This document shows positions 1 to 10,152 of a stretch of DNA of 64,000 nt, in pieces; the first letter of the stretch is position 1, and the number at the start of each line of letters is the position of its first letter. The notes under the pieces are model-generated. The model ran no database searches, was not told the origin of the DNA, and saw only the letters and a list, made by a program, of their open reading frames with translations. The position numbers and the translations under genes are program-made. This stretch comes from Ectopseudomonas toyotomiensis (GTDB lineage: Bacteria; Pseudomonadota; Gammaproteobacteria; Pseudomonadales; Pseudomonadaceae), in assembly GCF_900115695.1 (NCBI RefSeq), contig NZ_FOXK01000004.1:415842-479841 (forward strand). Direction: 5' to 3'.

Positions 1-217
1 CCACCAGGTTCGAGCGTGAACTGGCCAATGCCCGCGCAGCCGGATTAGGCACGTAACCCAGCGCCTGGGCCGCGCGCATCACCTGCTCGCGCAACGCATC
101 GGACACCCGCCCCGGCTGCGACAGCGCGCGCGAAGCGGACATCAACGAGCAGCCCGCGGCCTTGGCCACGTCGGACAAGGTGACACGTTCTGCGGACCGG
201 CGACGGCGTTGGCTCAT
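1..217 (-). CDS. gntR: LacI-family gluconate repressor GntR, N-terminal part (cut by window edge)
   Basis: The first 72 residues of a LacI/GalR-family transcription factor are present; the effector-binding domain lies outside the window. The N-terminal helix-turn-helix is clear (VTLSDVAKAAGCSLMSASRAL at about residues 12-32), followed by the hinge-like region with PNPAARALASSRSN. It sits directly downstream of, and on the same strand as, a gluconokinase/TRAP transporter set, which suggests a gluconate-responsive repressor of GntR type. The assignment to gluconate comes from this context; the fold assignment comes from the sequence. The start is the ATG opening MSQRRRRSAERVTLSDV. Confidence 0.82.
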   Translation of the reverse strand, partial: MSQRRRRSAERVTLSDVAKAAGCSLMSASRALSQPGRVSDALREQVMRAAQALGYVPNPAARALASSRSNLV

Positions 218-290
218 AGCGCCTCCAATGATTTCAGCGGCCGATTCTACCAGCCCCACCGGGGAATAAAGCGCGGGACACGCCGCCCGG

Positions 291-319
291 GGTAACGCCA
301 CCATGCAAGGAGCGTTACC
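291..319. promoter_or_regulatory. Inverted repeat upstream of gntR (possible operator)
   Basis: A perfect 8-bp inverted repeat, GGTAACGC-N13-GCGTTACC, lies between the dctP stop codon and the gntR start, about 75 bp before gntR. It has no T-run, so it is a poor terminator. The half-sites contain GGTAAC/GTTACC, the hexamers found in enterobacterial GntR operators, but they face outward with a wide spacer. It could be an autoregulatory site or only an RNA hairpin. Confidence 0.25.
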
Positions 320-394
320 ACCTGCGTGCCCCGCGAAACTGCGAACCTGCCCAGAATCAGCGGCGCACTGAGCGCGCCAATCCTGGGCAAGCCC

Positions 395-1408
395 TTATAG
401 AGCGGCCTTTTCGGCCTCAGCCTGCACCTGATCGAACAGTTGCTGACCGACTGTGTCGACGACCTTCTGGATCGCTGGCGCGGCCTGCTCACGCATGCGC
501 TGCACTTGCGCCGCTTCCACTTCGTTGATCTGCATACCCTTGTCTTTCAGCTCGGCCAGGGCACGGGCAGCTTCCTCGCGGGTGTCCTTACGCTCGAAGT
601 CACGCGCCTTCTTCGCCGCTTCCAGCAGGATGTTCTGCTCGGTTTGCGACAGGCCATCCCACCAGCGCTTGGACACGGTGACGATCCACGGGCTGTACAC
701 GTGGTTGGTCACGGTCAGGTACTTCTGCACCTCGTAGAATTTCGAGGAAAGAATGGTGTTGAAGGGATTTTCCTGGCCGTCGACGGCCTTGGTCTCCAGC
801 GCGGTGAACAGCTCGGAGAATGGTAGCGGCACGGCATTGGCGCCCATCAGTTTGAAGGTCTCGAGGAATACCGGGTTGGGCATCACGCGCAGTTTGACGC
901 CGGAGAGGTCCTCCAGCCTGCTGATCGGCCGCGTGTTGTTGGTCAGGTTGCGGAAGCCGTTCTCCCAGTACACCAAGCCGACCAGGCCCTTCTCTTCCAG
1001 CTTGTCCATTACCTGGCGGCCCACCGGGCCGTCGAGCACGGCATCGGCCTGCTCGGCACTGCTGAACAGGAAAGGCGTGTCCCACACCGCCATTTCCTTG
1101 GTGATGCCCACCAGGGTCGCGGTGGAACCGACCATCATTTCCTGCGCGCCGCCAATCAGCGCACTCTGCATCTGATCATCCGAGCCCAGGCTGGCGGCAC
1201 CGAAGGTACGCACCTTCAGCTTGCCGTCGGAGGCCTTGGCGACCTCCTCGGCGAACAACTTGGCCGCGCGGCCCTGATTGCTGTTCTCGTTGAGACCGTA
1301 ACCGAAGCGGATCATGCGTGAGCGCACGTCATCGGCATGGACGGTGAAACTGGCGAGCGGACTGCACAGCATGGCAGCGGTGAGGATGGCGAGCAGTGGA
1401 CGTTTCAT
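395..1408 (-). CDS. dctP: TRAP transporter substrate-binding protein (DctP family), probable gluconate/sugar acid
   Basis: This is the periplasmic solute receptor of a tripartite ATP-independent (TRAP) transporter, 337 aa, a usual length for DctP proteins. A Sec signal peptide is visible (MKRPLLAILTAAMLCSPLASF, cleavage near VHA-DD). The mature protein has the family features IRFGYGLNENSNQGRAAKLFAEEV and the central RVMPNP motif followed by NAVPLPFSELFTALETKAVDGQENP, which carries the conserved ligand-carboxylate Arg. It is the last transporter gene after the DctQ fusion and dctM on the same strand. The gluconate ligand is inferred from the fused gluconokinase and the adjacent LacI-type regulator. 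An A-rich motif next to its ribosome-binding site suggests Crc/Hfq control. Confidence 0.9.
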   Translation of the reverse strand: MKRPLLAILTAAMLCSPLASFTVHADDVRSRMIRFGYGLNENSNQGRAAKLFAEEVAKASDGKLKVRTFGAASLGSDDQMQSALIGGAQEMMVGSTATLVGITKEMAVWDTPFLFSSAEQADAVLDGPVGRQVMDKLEEKGLVGLVYWENGFRNLTNNTRPISRLEDLSGVKLRVMPNPVFLETFKLMGANAVPLPFSELFTALETKAVDGQENPFNTILSSKFYEVQKYLTVTNHVYSPWIVTVSKRWWDGLSQTEQNILLEAAKKARDFERKDTREEAARALAELKDKGMQINEVEAAQVQRMREQAAPAIQKVVDTVGQQLFDQVQAEAEKAAL

Positions 1409-1420
1409 CGGGTCTACCTC

Positions 1421-1428
1421 TTATTGTT
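1421..1428 (-). promoter_or_regulatory. Candidate Crc/Hfq catabolite-repression (CA) motif at the dctP start
   Basis: On the coding strand the mRNA reads AACAATAA immediately before AGAGG, the dctP ribosome-binding site. This fits the AANAANAA consensus bound by Hfq-Crc in Pseudomonas to block translation of genes for less preferred carbon sources. The placement overlapping the initiation region is the functional one in known targets. Binding itself is inferred. Confidence 0.5.
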
Positions 1429-1465
1429 GTGAATGATGTCGGCGCGCCAACGCCGTCAGGTCAAC

Positions 1466-2743
1466 TCAGCGCAGCCAGGCCAGCGGCACGGTGACGATGG
1501 ACGGAAACGCCACCAGCATCGCGACGATGATCAGGTAAATCAGGAAGAACGGCATGACGCCGCGTACCAGCACTTCCATGCGCAACTTGCCGATACCACC
1601 GACGACGTTAAGCACGGTGCCCACAGGCGGCGTGATCAGGCCGATGGAGCCGATCAGCACAAACATCACGCCGAAGTACACCGGATCGACACCGGCCTTG
1701 ATCGCGATGGGAGCCAGTACCGGTGCCAGAATCAGGATGGTCGGGGTCAGGTCGAGCACCATGCCCACTGCGATCATCAGCAGCATGATCGCCAGCACCA
1801 GCAGTCGCGGGTGTTCGGCCAACGGCCCGAGCATGGCGCCAATCTCGTCCGGTAACTGCGCCAGGGTGATCATGTAGGCCGATACCGTGGCAGCGGCGCA
1901 CAGGAACATCACCGACGCCGTGGTGCGGCTGGCGCGGGTCAGGGTTTCCATCAGATCGCCCCAGCTCAGCTCGCGGTAGAGCAAGGTGGAAACGGCCAAG
2001 GCGTAGACCGCAGCGACCACCGCCGCTTCGGTAGGGGTGAAGATACCGAAGCGCAGACCACCGACGATGATTACCGGCAACATCAGCGCCGCAGCACCGT
2101 CGATCAGCACCCGACGACGCTCGGCGGCGCTGGCCTTGGGTGGCGTTGGCTCGGTGAAACCCCGGGCGATCAGAGTCCAGGCAATGATCAGACCTGCGCC
2201 CATGATCAGCCCCGGCACCAGACCTGCCATGAACAGCTGGCTGATGGAGGTGTTGGTGACCACGCCATAGATCACGAACGGCATCGATGGCGGAATGATC
2301 GGCGCGATGATGCCGCCAGCGGCTACCAGTCCCGCCGAGGAATGCACCGGATAACCGCGCTGGCGCATCATCGGCAACAGCAAGGTGGCCAGTGCCGCGG
2401 TATCGGCCAGTGCCGAACCGGACATACTGGCCAGTAGCACGGCGGCCGCAATGGCAACGTAACCGAGGCCTCCGCGCAGGTGGCCAAAGTAGGCCTGCGC
2501 CATGGCGATGATGCGCCGGGAAATACCGCCGGCGTTCATCAGTTCGCCAGCCAGTATGAAGAACGGCACCGCCAGCAGCGGGAAGCTGTCAGCGCCGGCG
2601 AGCAGGTTCTGCGCCAGCAACTGCACGTCCCAGAAATCCAGGTACCACATCAGTACGGCCGCGGTGAGGATCAGGGCGAAGGCGATGGGCATGCCGAATG
2701 CCATGAACCCCAGCAGGGAAGAAAGAAATACCGCGACAGTCAT
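1466..2743 (-). CDS. dctM: TRAP transporter large permease (DctM family)
   Basis: This is the ion-coupled large membrane subunit of the TRAP transporter, 425 aa and about 12 hydrophobic segments, the standard DctM size. Family hallmarks include FFILAGELMNAGGISRRI in the N-terminal half, the glycine-rich GIIAPIIPPSMPFVIYGV loop, and the C-terminal GSIGLITPPVGTVLNVV repeat of the same motif, as expected from the inverted-repeat elevator fold. It follows the GntK-DctQ fusion after a 49-bp gap and precedes dctP, so the three subunits are probably one transcript. Substrate specificity is set by DctP and is inferred to be gluconate or a related aldonate. Confidence 0.92.
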   Translation of the reverse strand: MTVAVFLSSLLGFMAFGMPIAFALILTAAVLMWYLDFWDVQLLAQNLLAGADSFPLLAVPFFILAGELMNAGGISRRIIAMAQAYFGHLRGGLGYVAIAAAVLLASMSGSALADTAALATLLLPMMRQRGYPVHSSAGLVAAGGIIAPIIPPSMPFVIYGVVTNTSISQLFMAGLVPGLIMGAGLIIAWTLIARGFTEPTPPKASAAERRRVLIDGAAALMLPVIIVGGLRFGIFTPTEAAVVAAVYALAVSTLLYRELSWGDLMETLTRASRTTASVMFLCAAATVSAYMITLAQLPDEIGAMLGPLAEHPRLLVLAIMLLMIAVGMVLDLTPTILILAPVLAPIAIKAGVDPVYFGVMFVLIGSIGLITPPVGTVLNVVGGIGKLRMEVLVRGVMPFFLIYLIIVAMLVAFPSIVTVPLAWLR

Positions 2744-2792
2744 CGGCAGGTCCTCGCTGGGCAGTGCCCGTATTGTTGGAATTGGGCCAGCA

Positions 2793-3914
2793 TCATTCGA
2801 CGTGAGCCTGGGTCAGCCTCACCTGCGGCGTACGCCGCCAGAGGTTGACCAACTGCACCACCGCCAGAATCGCCAGCACCAGCATGCTCGCCAGCACCGG
2901 CAGCATCGCCAGCACCACCGGATAACCGACCACGGTACTGACATTGCCCCAGCCGAACTGCACCTGATTCCAGGCACCCAAGGCCGAGAGCAGGCTCGCT
3001 CCTGCCACGAGAATCCAGCTCAGTGAATCCACCAATCGCTGCGCCAGCAGCGGGAAGCGGTCGCGAATCATGCGGAAGGTCATCAGCTCGCCGCGGCGCA
3101 TACCAGAGGCCACACCGACGAAGACCAGCCAGACGAACGCCAGCCGTGAAAGCTCCTCGGCACCCGGCCAGCCGGTGCCGAAGGCGTAGCGCAGCACCAC
3201 ATTGGTAAACACCGCCACCACCATGAAGGCCATCAGAACCGCCATCAGCCCATCGGTCAGGCGATCGAACATGCGCGCGATGCGGCCTTCGTAGATCGGC
3301 TCGGCGCCTAGCTGAGCCGCCTGGTTAGCGCTATCAATTTCGCTATCGAGCATATCCTGAGCCTGGCTCGACACGGCCTCCACCGCTTCGCGACGTACCC
3401 AAGCCTGAATGTCGGCCACCAACGCTTGCCGCGACTGCTGCGCATCGACGACTCGTACGTATGGTTCGCCTGCCGGGCTTTCGAGGGTGGCGAACTGGCT
3501 GTCGACCAGCGAAGTCGGCATGAAATGTCCGGGCCGAGCGCCGACACGTTGCACCGCGGTGGCGTGGTCGATATCCAGGTGCACGAACTGCAACCCCGGA
3601 ACCGACTGACGCAGGCGCTCGCGGTAAGCGCGCTTGAGCGCCGAGCAAGCCAGTACGAAACATTCACCCGCGGCCTGCGCGGCCAGCATCTGCTCGCACA
3701 GCGCATCCAGCCAGTGGCGACGGTCTTCGTCACTCAGTGGGATGCCCGCGCGCATGCGCGCTACGTTTTCGGGAGGATGGAAATGATCGGCTTCGATATG
3801 GCGCCAACCGAGTGCGGTGGCGACCGCCTGGCTGATCTCGCTCTTGCCGGAGCCACTGACCCCCATGACCACCAGGGTGGTACGGGCAGGCAATGCGCAA
3901 GGCTGCTGTTGCAT
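2793..3914 (-). CDS. Gluconokinase fused to TRAP small permease (GntK-DctQ fusion)
   Basis: This 373-aa protein joins two functions in one reading frame. Residues about 12-170 are a GntK-type gluconokinase: P-loop GVSGSGKS at 18-25, then EADHFHPPENVARMRAG, DEDRRHWLDAL and the CSALKRAYRERLR motif. It phosphorylates gluconate to 6-phosphogluconate. After a linker of about 40 residues, residues about 210-365 form a four-helix DctQ subunit with the diagnostic NVVLRYAFGTGWPGAEELSR and FVWLVFVGVASGMRRGE. The start chosen is the ATG opening MQQQPCALPAR, preceded by GGAG. An upstream in-frame ATG adds 36 residues unlike the family and overlaps the putative promoter. Fusion suggests coupling of uptake and phosphorylation at the membrane. 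Confidence 0.9.
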   Translation of the reverse strand: MQQQPCALPARTTLVVMGVSGSGKSEISQAVATALGWRHIEADHFHPPENVARMRAGIPLSDEDRRHWLDALCEQMLAAQAAGECFVLACSALKRAYRERLRQSVPGLQFVHLDIDHATAVQRVGARPGHFMPTSLVDSQFATLESPAGEPYVRVVDAQQSRQALVADIQAWVRREAVEAVSSQAQDMLDSEIDSANQAAQLGAEPIYEGRIARMFDRLTDGLMAVLMAFMVVAVFTNVVLRYAFGTGWPGAEELSRLAFVWLVFVGVASGMRRGELMTFRMIRDRFPLLAQRLVDSLSWILVAGASLLSALGAWNQVQFGWGNVSTVVGYPVVLAMLPVLASMLVLAILAVVQLVNLWRRTPQVRLTQAHVE

Positions 3915-3963
3915 GGGAACTCCATGGGCACCATCGAGGTGGCACCGCTCATTGTTTGATCCG

Positions 3964-3993
3964 GATGTTAGCGCTATCCAAATCATCCGACAA
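3964..3993 (-). promoter_or_regulatory. Promoter of the gluconate module with overlapping LacI-type operator
   Basis: Reading the minus strand, TTGTCG (3988-3993) and TAACAT (3965-3970) are separated by 17 bp, about 50 bp upstream of the kinase-permease start. A near-palindrome GGATAGCGCTAACATC with the perfect core TAGCGCTA (3964-3979) covers the -10 box and part of the spacer. LacI-family repressors bind such CG-centred palindromes, so the adjacent GntR is the natural candidate. Binding is inferred; the sequence elements are read directly. Confidence 0.5.
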
Positions 3994-4110
3994 CCCTCTT
4001 TCGGCAACATTTCGTAGAGCATTTCCGCTAATGGCTATCACCCAGCTCTGGTCCGCTGCTGACTGACACGTTCAATATCGCCTACCTGCCCCGAGGGAGA
4101 CATTTCGCTT

Positions 4111-6195
4111 ATGTACCGGCTGAGCCCCCGCTTCTGGCTGCCCACACTGTTCCTGCCACTGGCTGCACAGGCCGAAAACTCCACCTACCAGGCCGACCCA
4201 CTGGTGGTCACCGGCAGCCGGTATCAGGCCAGCGGCTGGCAACTGCCCTTCTCGGTCAACCGCATCGATGCCGAACAAGCCACTCTGGGCAAACCCGGCG
4301 TCAACCTCTCCGAAGCACTCGGCAGCGTCCCGGGACTGGTGGTGCAGAATCGGCAAAATTATGCGCAGGACCTGCAAATATCCTCACGCGGCTTCGGCGC
4401 CCGCTCGGCCTTTGGCATTCGTGGCATCAAGCTGCTGGCTGATGGTGTGCCGCTGTCCAATCCGGACGGCCAGGGCCAGGCGGCGACCTTCGACCTCGAC
4501 TCCCTGGAGCGCATCGAGGTCCTGCGTGGGCCATTCGCCAGCGTCTACGGCAGCAACTCCGGCGGTGTCATCCAGCTGTTCTCGCGCGATGGCGAAGGTG
4601 CCCCCAAGGTCGCGCTGGACACCTCCCAGGCCACTTACGGCACCAGCCGTACCCGTGTCTCGGCCGAAGGCGGCAACGACAGAGCCGGTTTCATCATCAA
4701 CCGCTCGCATTTCGAGACAGACGGTTACCGCGACCACAGCGGCGCCATCCTCGACAAGACCTTCGCCAAACTGACCCTGTACCCGGATGACCTCAGCAAG
4801 CTCAGCCTCAGCTTCAGTGAACTGGATCAGAACGGCACACAAGACCCGCAGGGTCTGAGCTGGGATCAGGTACAGGCTGATCGGCGATCTGCCGCGCCCA
4901 GCGCACTGCAGTTCGATACGCGCAAGACCGTCGATCATCGCCAGTTCGCCCTCAACTACGAGCGTAGCTTCGCCGCCGGCACCTGGCAGAGCACGGTCTA
5001 CAGCGGCACGCGGCGGGTGATCCAGTACCAGTCGATCCCTGTGGCCGCGCAGACACCGGCCTCTCAGTCCGGTGGCGTGATCGATTTCGAACGCCGCTTC
5101 CACGGCATCGGCAACCGCTGGATTCACTCCTTCGACCTCGGCAGCAGCCTGCTGACTGTCACCACCGGCCTGGACTACGACTATTCGCGCGATGACCGTC
5201 AGGGCTACGAGAACTTCATCGGCACCACCCTGGGCGTGAAAGGTAATCTGCGCCGCGACGAGCGCAACGAGGTCACCAGCCTGTCGCCCTACGTCCAGGC
5301 AGCCTGGCAACTGGGCAAACTCGACCTGCAGGCTGGTCTGCGCCACAGCCAGGTGGAGTTCGACGTGGATGACCGCTTTCTGAGCAATGGCGACGACAGC
5401 GGCTCGGTCACCTACCGTGAGCTCACGCCCACTCTTGGCGCCAGTTACGCCCTGCTACCAGATCTGAATATCTATGCCAGCTGGGGCAAGGGGCTGGAGA
5501 CGCCGACGCTGAACGAGCTGTCCTATTCCGGTCCCGACAACAGCTTCGGCTTCGAGCTGAAACCGGCCACCAGCGAGCAAATTGAAATCGGTCTCAAGGC
5601 CCGCCTCGCACAAGCGACCAGCCTGCAACTGGCGCTGTTCCAGATCGACACCGACGACGAGCTGGTGGTGGCGTCGGCCAGCGGCGGCCGCTCACGCTTC
5701 CAGAACGCCGCACAGACTCGCCGCAGGGGCCTCGAGCTGGCACTGGAAAGCCGCTTGAGCGACACCCTGCGCGCCAACCTCGCCTACACCGAGATCGATG
5801 CCACCTACAGCAAGGATTTCACCAGCAACGGCCGCCTGATCGAAGAAGGTAACCACCTGCCCGGCATTCCCGCACGCACGCTGTATGGCGAACTGGCCTG
5901 GCAACCGGTCGAAGGCTTCAGCACCGCCGTCGAAGGCCTGTACCGCAGCAAGCTCTATGTCGAGGACAGCAATACCGCCAAGACGGCGCCCAGCCATGCG
6001 CTGTTCAACTGGCAGGCGCGCTTCGAGCAGAAGGCCGGCGCATTGACCTTCAACCAGGTGCTGCGCATCGACAACCTGCTGGATCGCGAGTACATCGGAT
6101 CGGTGATAGTCGGTGACGGCAACGGCCGCTACTACGAACCCGGCCCGGAGCGCGCCTGGTATGTTGGCGCGGGCGTGCAGTATCAGTTCGATTAA
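4111..6195 (+). CDS. TonB-dependent outer-membrane receptor
   Basis: This 694-aa TonB-dependent transporter moves a ligand across the outer membrane using TonB-ExbBD energy. It has a Sec signal peptide (cleavage near AQA-EN), a TonB-box-like stretch DPLVVTGSRY right after it, a plug domain (about residues 45-155) with QISSRGFGARSAFGIRG and the VLRGPFASVYGSNSGGVI motif, and a long beta-barrel with alternating aromatic strands. The last residues are QYQFD, so the usual terminal Phe is followed by Asp. It is divergent from the gluconate module and is followed by a hairpin terminator shared with sucD. No siderophore gene or Fur box was seen nearby, so the ligand is unknown. Confidence 0.9.
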   Translation: MYRLSPRFWLPTLFLPLAAQAENSTYQADPLVVTGSRYQASGWQLPFSVNRIDAEQATLGKPGVNLSEALGSVPGLVVQNRQNYAQDLQISSRGFGARSAFGIRGIKLLADGVPLSNPDGQGQAATFDLDSLERIEVLRGPFASVYGSNSGGVIQLFSRDGEGAPKVALDTSQATYGTSRTRVSAEGGNDRAGFIINRSHFETDGYRDHSGAILDKTFAKLTLYPDDLSKLSLSFSELDQNGTQDPQGLSWDQVQADRRSAAPSALQFDTRKTVDHRQFALNYERSFAAGTWQSTVYSGTRRVIQYQSIPVAAQTPASQSGGVIDFERRFHGIGNRWIHSFDLGSSLLTVTTGLDYDYSRDDRQGYENFIGTTLGVKGNLRRDERNEVTSLSPYVQAAWQLGKLDLQAGLRHSQVEFDVDDRFLSNGDDSGSVTYRELTPTLGASYALLPDLNIYASWGKGLETPTLNELSYSGPDNSFGFELKPATSEQIEIGLKARLAQATSLQLALFQIDTDDELVVASASGGRSRFQNAAQTRRRGLELALESRLSDTLRANLAYTEIDATYSKDFTSNGRLIEEGNHLPGIPARTLYGELAWQPVEGFSTAVEGLYRSKLYVEDSNTAKTAPSHALFNWQARFEQKAGALTFNQVLRIDNLLDREYIGSVIVGDGNGRYYEPGPERAWYVGAGVQYQFD

Positions 6196-6301
6196 GGCTC
6201 GCGGCGCATGTGCGCATCCAATGTCCGGCCTGAGGCCCCCTGCCCCGCTCGTGGGATAAGGCGCCAGAGGATACGTATCGCCAGATACGCACGCGCTCAA
6301 A

Positions 6302-6331
6302 AACAAAAAGGCCACCCGAAGGTGGCCTTTT
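6302..6331. terminator. Bidirectional terminator between the TonB receptor and sucD
   Basis: An 11-bp perfect stem AAAAGGCCACC / GGTGGCCTTTT with a four-base loop (CGAA on plus, TTCG on minus). On the minus strand it is followed by a T-rich run, making a strong rho-independent terminator for the sdh-suc operon. On the plus strand the arm ends in TTTT and serves the TonB receptor. Confidence 0.85.
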
Positions 6332-6351
6332 CGCGAGCAGTCAGCGAAGGC

Positions 6352-7239
6352 TTAGGCCTTCTTGACTTCCCAACCGGTCAGCTCGGCCAGGGCCTTACCG
6401 ATGTCAGCCAGGGAACGCACGGTTTTCACGCCAGCGTCCTGCAGTGCAGCGAATTTCTCGTCTGCAGTGCCCTTGCCGCCGGAAATGATGGCGCCAGCAT
6501 GGCCCATGCGCTTGCCGGGAGGAGCGGTCACACCAGCGATGTAGGAAACTACAGGCTTGGTGACGTTGGCCTTGATGTAGGCAGCCGCTTCTTCTTCAGC
6601 CGAACCGCCGATCTCACCGATCATGACGATCGCTTCGGTCTTCGGATCTTCCTGGAACAGTTTCAGGATATCGATGAAGTTGGAGCCCGGGATGGGGTCG
6701 CCGCCGATGCCCACGCAGGTGGACTGGCCGAAGCCGGCGTCGGTGGTCTGCTTGACGGCTTCATAGGTCAGGGTGCCGGAACGCGACACGATGCCTACCT
6801 TGCCTGGCAGGTGGATGTGACCCGGCATGATGCCGATCTTGCACTCGCCGGGAGTGATCACGCCCGGGCAGTTCGGGCCGATCAGGCGAACGCCCAGCTC
6901 GTCGCAGATGACCTTGGCATCCAGCATGTCCAGGGTAGGAATGCCTTCAGTGATGCAGACGATCAGCTTGATGCCACCGAATGCAGCTTCCAAAATCGAG
7001 TCTTTGCAGAACGGAGCCGGAACGTAGATGACCGAAGCGTCAGCGCCAGTGGCTTCGACAGCTTCTTTGACAGTGTTGAACACTGGCAGGCCCAGGTGGG
7101 TAGTGCCACCTTTACCCGGAGTCACGCCGCCAACCATCTTGGTGCCGTAGGCGATGGCTTGTTCGGAGTGGAAAGTACCCTGCGAGCCGGTGAAGCCCTG
7201 GCAGATGACTTTGGTGTCTTTATTGATCAGGACGCTCAT
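6352..7239 (-). CDS. sucD: Succinyl-CoA synthetase alpha subunit
   Basis: The alpha subunit of succinyl-CoA synthetase (succinate-CoA ligase), 295 aa, interconverts succinyl-CoA and succinate with nucleotide phosphorylation in the TCA cycle. The CoA-binding Rossmann start ([22 protein letters not shown]), the family motif [18 protein letters not shown], and the active-site region with the phosphorylated His in [18 protein letters not shown] (His near residue 247) are all visible. Its ATG overlaps the sucC stop as TAATG, so the two subunits are translationally coupled. It is the last gene of the sdh-suc operon and is followed by a strong terminator. Confidence 0.98.
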   Translation of the reverse strand: MSVLINKDTKVICQGFTGSQGTFHSEQAIAYGTKMVGGVTPGKGGTTHLGLPVFNTVKEAVEATGADASVIYVPAPFCKDSILEAAFGGIKLIVCITEGIPTLDMLDAKVICDELGVRLIGPNCPGVITPGECKIGIMPGHIHLPGKVGIVSRSGTLTYEAVKQTTDAGFGQSTCVGIGGDPIPGSNFIDILKLFQEDPKTEAIVMIGEIGGSAEEEAAAYIKANVTKPVVSYIAGVTAPPGKRMGHAGAIISGGKGTADEKFAALQDAGVKTVRSLADIGKALAELTGWEVKKA

Positions 7240-8405
7240 TACTTGCCCTCCGCAGCTTTGACGACTTGCTGAGCAGCGTCGGTCAGGCTGGTTGCCGCGA
7301 TGATGTTCAGGCCGCTTTCAGCCAGGACCTTGGCGCCCAGCTCAGCGTTGTTACCTTCCAGGCGGACGACCACCGGGATTTTCACGCCGACTTCTTTCAC
7401 GGCGCCGATGATGCCTTCGGCAATCATGTCGCAACGAACGATGCCGCCGAAGATGTTCACCAGAACGGCAGCGACGTTGCTGTCGGACAGGATGATCTTG
7501 AACGCTTCGGTCACGCGCTCTTTGGTTGCGCCGCCACCTACGTCGAGGAAGTTGGCTGGCTTGCCGCCGTGCAGGTTGACGATGTCCATGGTACCCATGG
7601 CCAGACCGGCACCGTTGACCATGCAGCCGATGTTGCCTTCCAAGGCCACGTAGTTCAGCTCGAAGCTGGCAGCGTGGGCTTCACGAGGATCGTCTTGCGA
7701 CGGGTCGTGGAAGGTCTTCAGCTTCGGCTGACGGTACATGGCGTTAGCGTCGATGTTGATCTTCGCATCCAGGCAGTGCAGGTCGCCGTCAGCCTTGATG
7801 ACCAGCGGGTTGACTTCCAGCAGAGCCAGATCGTGATCTTTGAACAGCTTGGCCAGACCTACGAAGATCTTGGCGAACTGAGCGACCTGCTTGCCTTCCA
7901 GACCCAGCTGGAAAGCCAGCTCACGACCCTGGTACGGCTGAGCGCCAACCAGCGGATCAATGGTGGCCTTGAGGATCTTCTCAGGGGTTTCGTGGGCCAC
8001 TTTCTCGATGTCCACGCCACCTTCGGTGGAAGCCATGAACACGATGCGACGGCTGGAGCGGTCCACTACAGCGCCCAGGTACAGTTCCTTGGCGATGTCG
8101 GTGCAGGATTCGACCAGGATTTTGCTGACCGGCTGACCATTGGCGTCAGTCTGGTAAGTCACCAGACGCTTGCCCAGCCAGTTGGCGGCGAAGGCCTTGG
8201 CGTCTTCTTTGCTCTTGACCAGCTTTACGCCACCGGCTTTACCGCGGCCACCAGCGTGGACCTGAGCCTTGACGACCCACTCGCTGCCGCCGATTTTTTC
8301 GCAGGCTTCTGCGGCTTCTTCCGGGGTGTCTACCGCGAAGCCCTTGGATACAGGCAGGCCGTATTCAGCGAACAGCTGCTTACCCTGATACTCGTGAAGA
8401 TTCAT
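7239..8405 (-). CDS. sucC: Succinyl-CoA synthetase beta subunit
   Basis: The 388-aa beta subunit carries the ATP-grasp domain. The start [19 protein letters not shown], the [15 protein letters not shown] nucleotide-binding stretch, LEVNPLVI, and the C-terminal [16 protein letters not shown] and [12 protein letters not shown] motifs are those of SucC across proteobacteria. It pairs with SucD as an alpha2beta2 tetramer or heterodimer. A 244-base spacer containing a strong hairpin separates it from lpdG upstream, so its level may be set separately from the genes before it. Confidence 0.98.
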   Translation of the reverse strand: MNLHEYQGKQLFAEYGLPVSKGFAVDTPEEAAEACEKIGGSEWVVKAQVHAGGRGKAGGVKLVKSKEDAKAFAANWLGKRLVTYQTDANGQPVSKILVESCTDIAKELYLGAVVDRSSRRIVFMASTEGGVDIEKVAHETPEKILKATIDPLVGAQPYQGRELAFQLGLEGKQVAQFAKIFVGLAKLFKDHDLALLEVNPLVIKADGDLHCLDAKINIDANAMYRQPKLKTFHDPSQDDPREAHAASFELNYVALEGNIGCMVNGAGLAMGTMDIVNLHGGKPANFLDVGGGATKERVTEAFKIILSDSNVAAVLVNIFGGIVRCDMIAEGIIGAVKEVGVKIPVVVRLEGNNAELGAKVLAESGLNIIAATSLTDAAQQVVKAAEGK

Positions 8406-8618
8406 GCTTGTCTACCGTCTTCGTTTAGGTATTGCGCATTCGGCGCTGCACTTGTGATACCGCGCCACCTGTGACTGCCGAAGCAGTCCGCCAGGCCTTC
8501 CGCCGCGAGTCAAACTCGACGCGGGCCACCCGACGTGGTTCTGCTTGCAAACACCACCGTAGCGATGAGGCGATTACACGACGCCCCGCCTACCACGGCG
8601 GCTTACAACAACTACTGC

Positions 8619-8642
8619 AGTGGCCGGACATTACCGGCCACT
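8619..8642 (-). other. Intercistronic hairpin between lpdG and sucC
   Basis: A perfect 9-bp stem AGTGGCCGG / CCGGCCACT with a 6-base loop starts 7 bases after the lpdG stop codon. There is no good T-run, so it looks like an mRNA-stabilising 3' end, processing site or partial attenuator rather than a full terminator. The rest of the 244-base spacer shows no reading frame I can support. Confidence 0.6.
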
Positions 8643-8649
8643 TGCACAC

Positions 8650-10152
<1,503 letters not shown>

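Noticed and set aside
3915..4022. Longer N terminus for the kinase-DctQ fusion
   Set aside because: The extra 36 residues do not resemble gluconokinase and cover the candidate promoter and operator.
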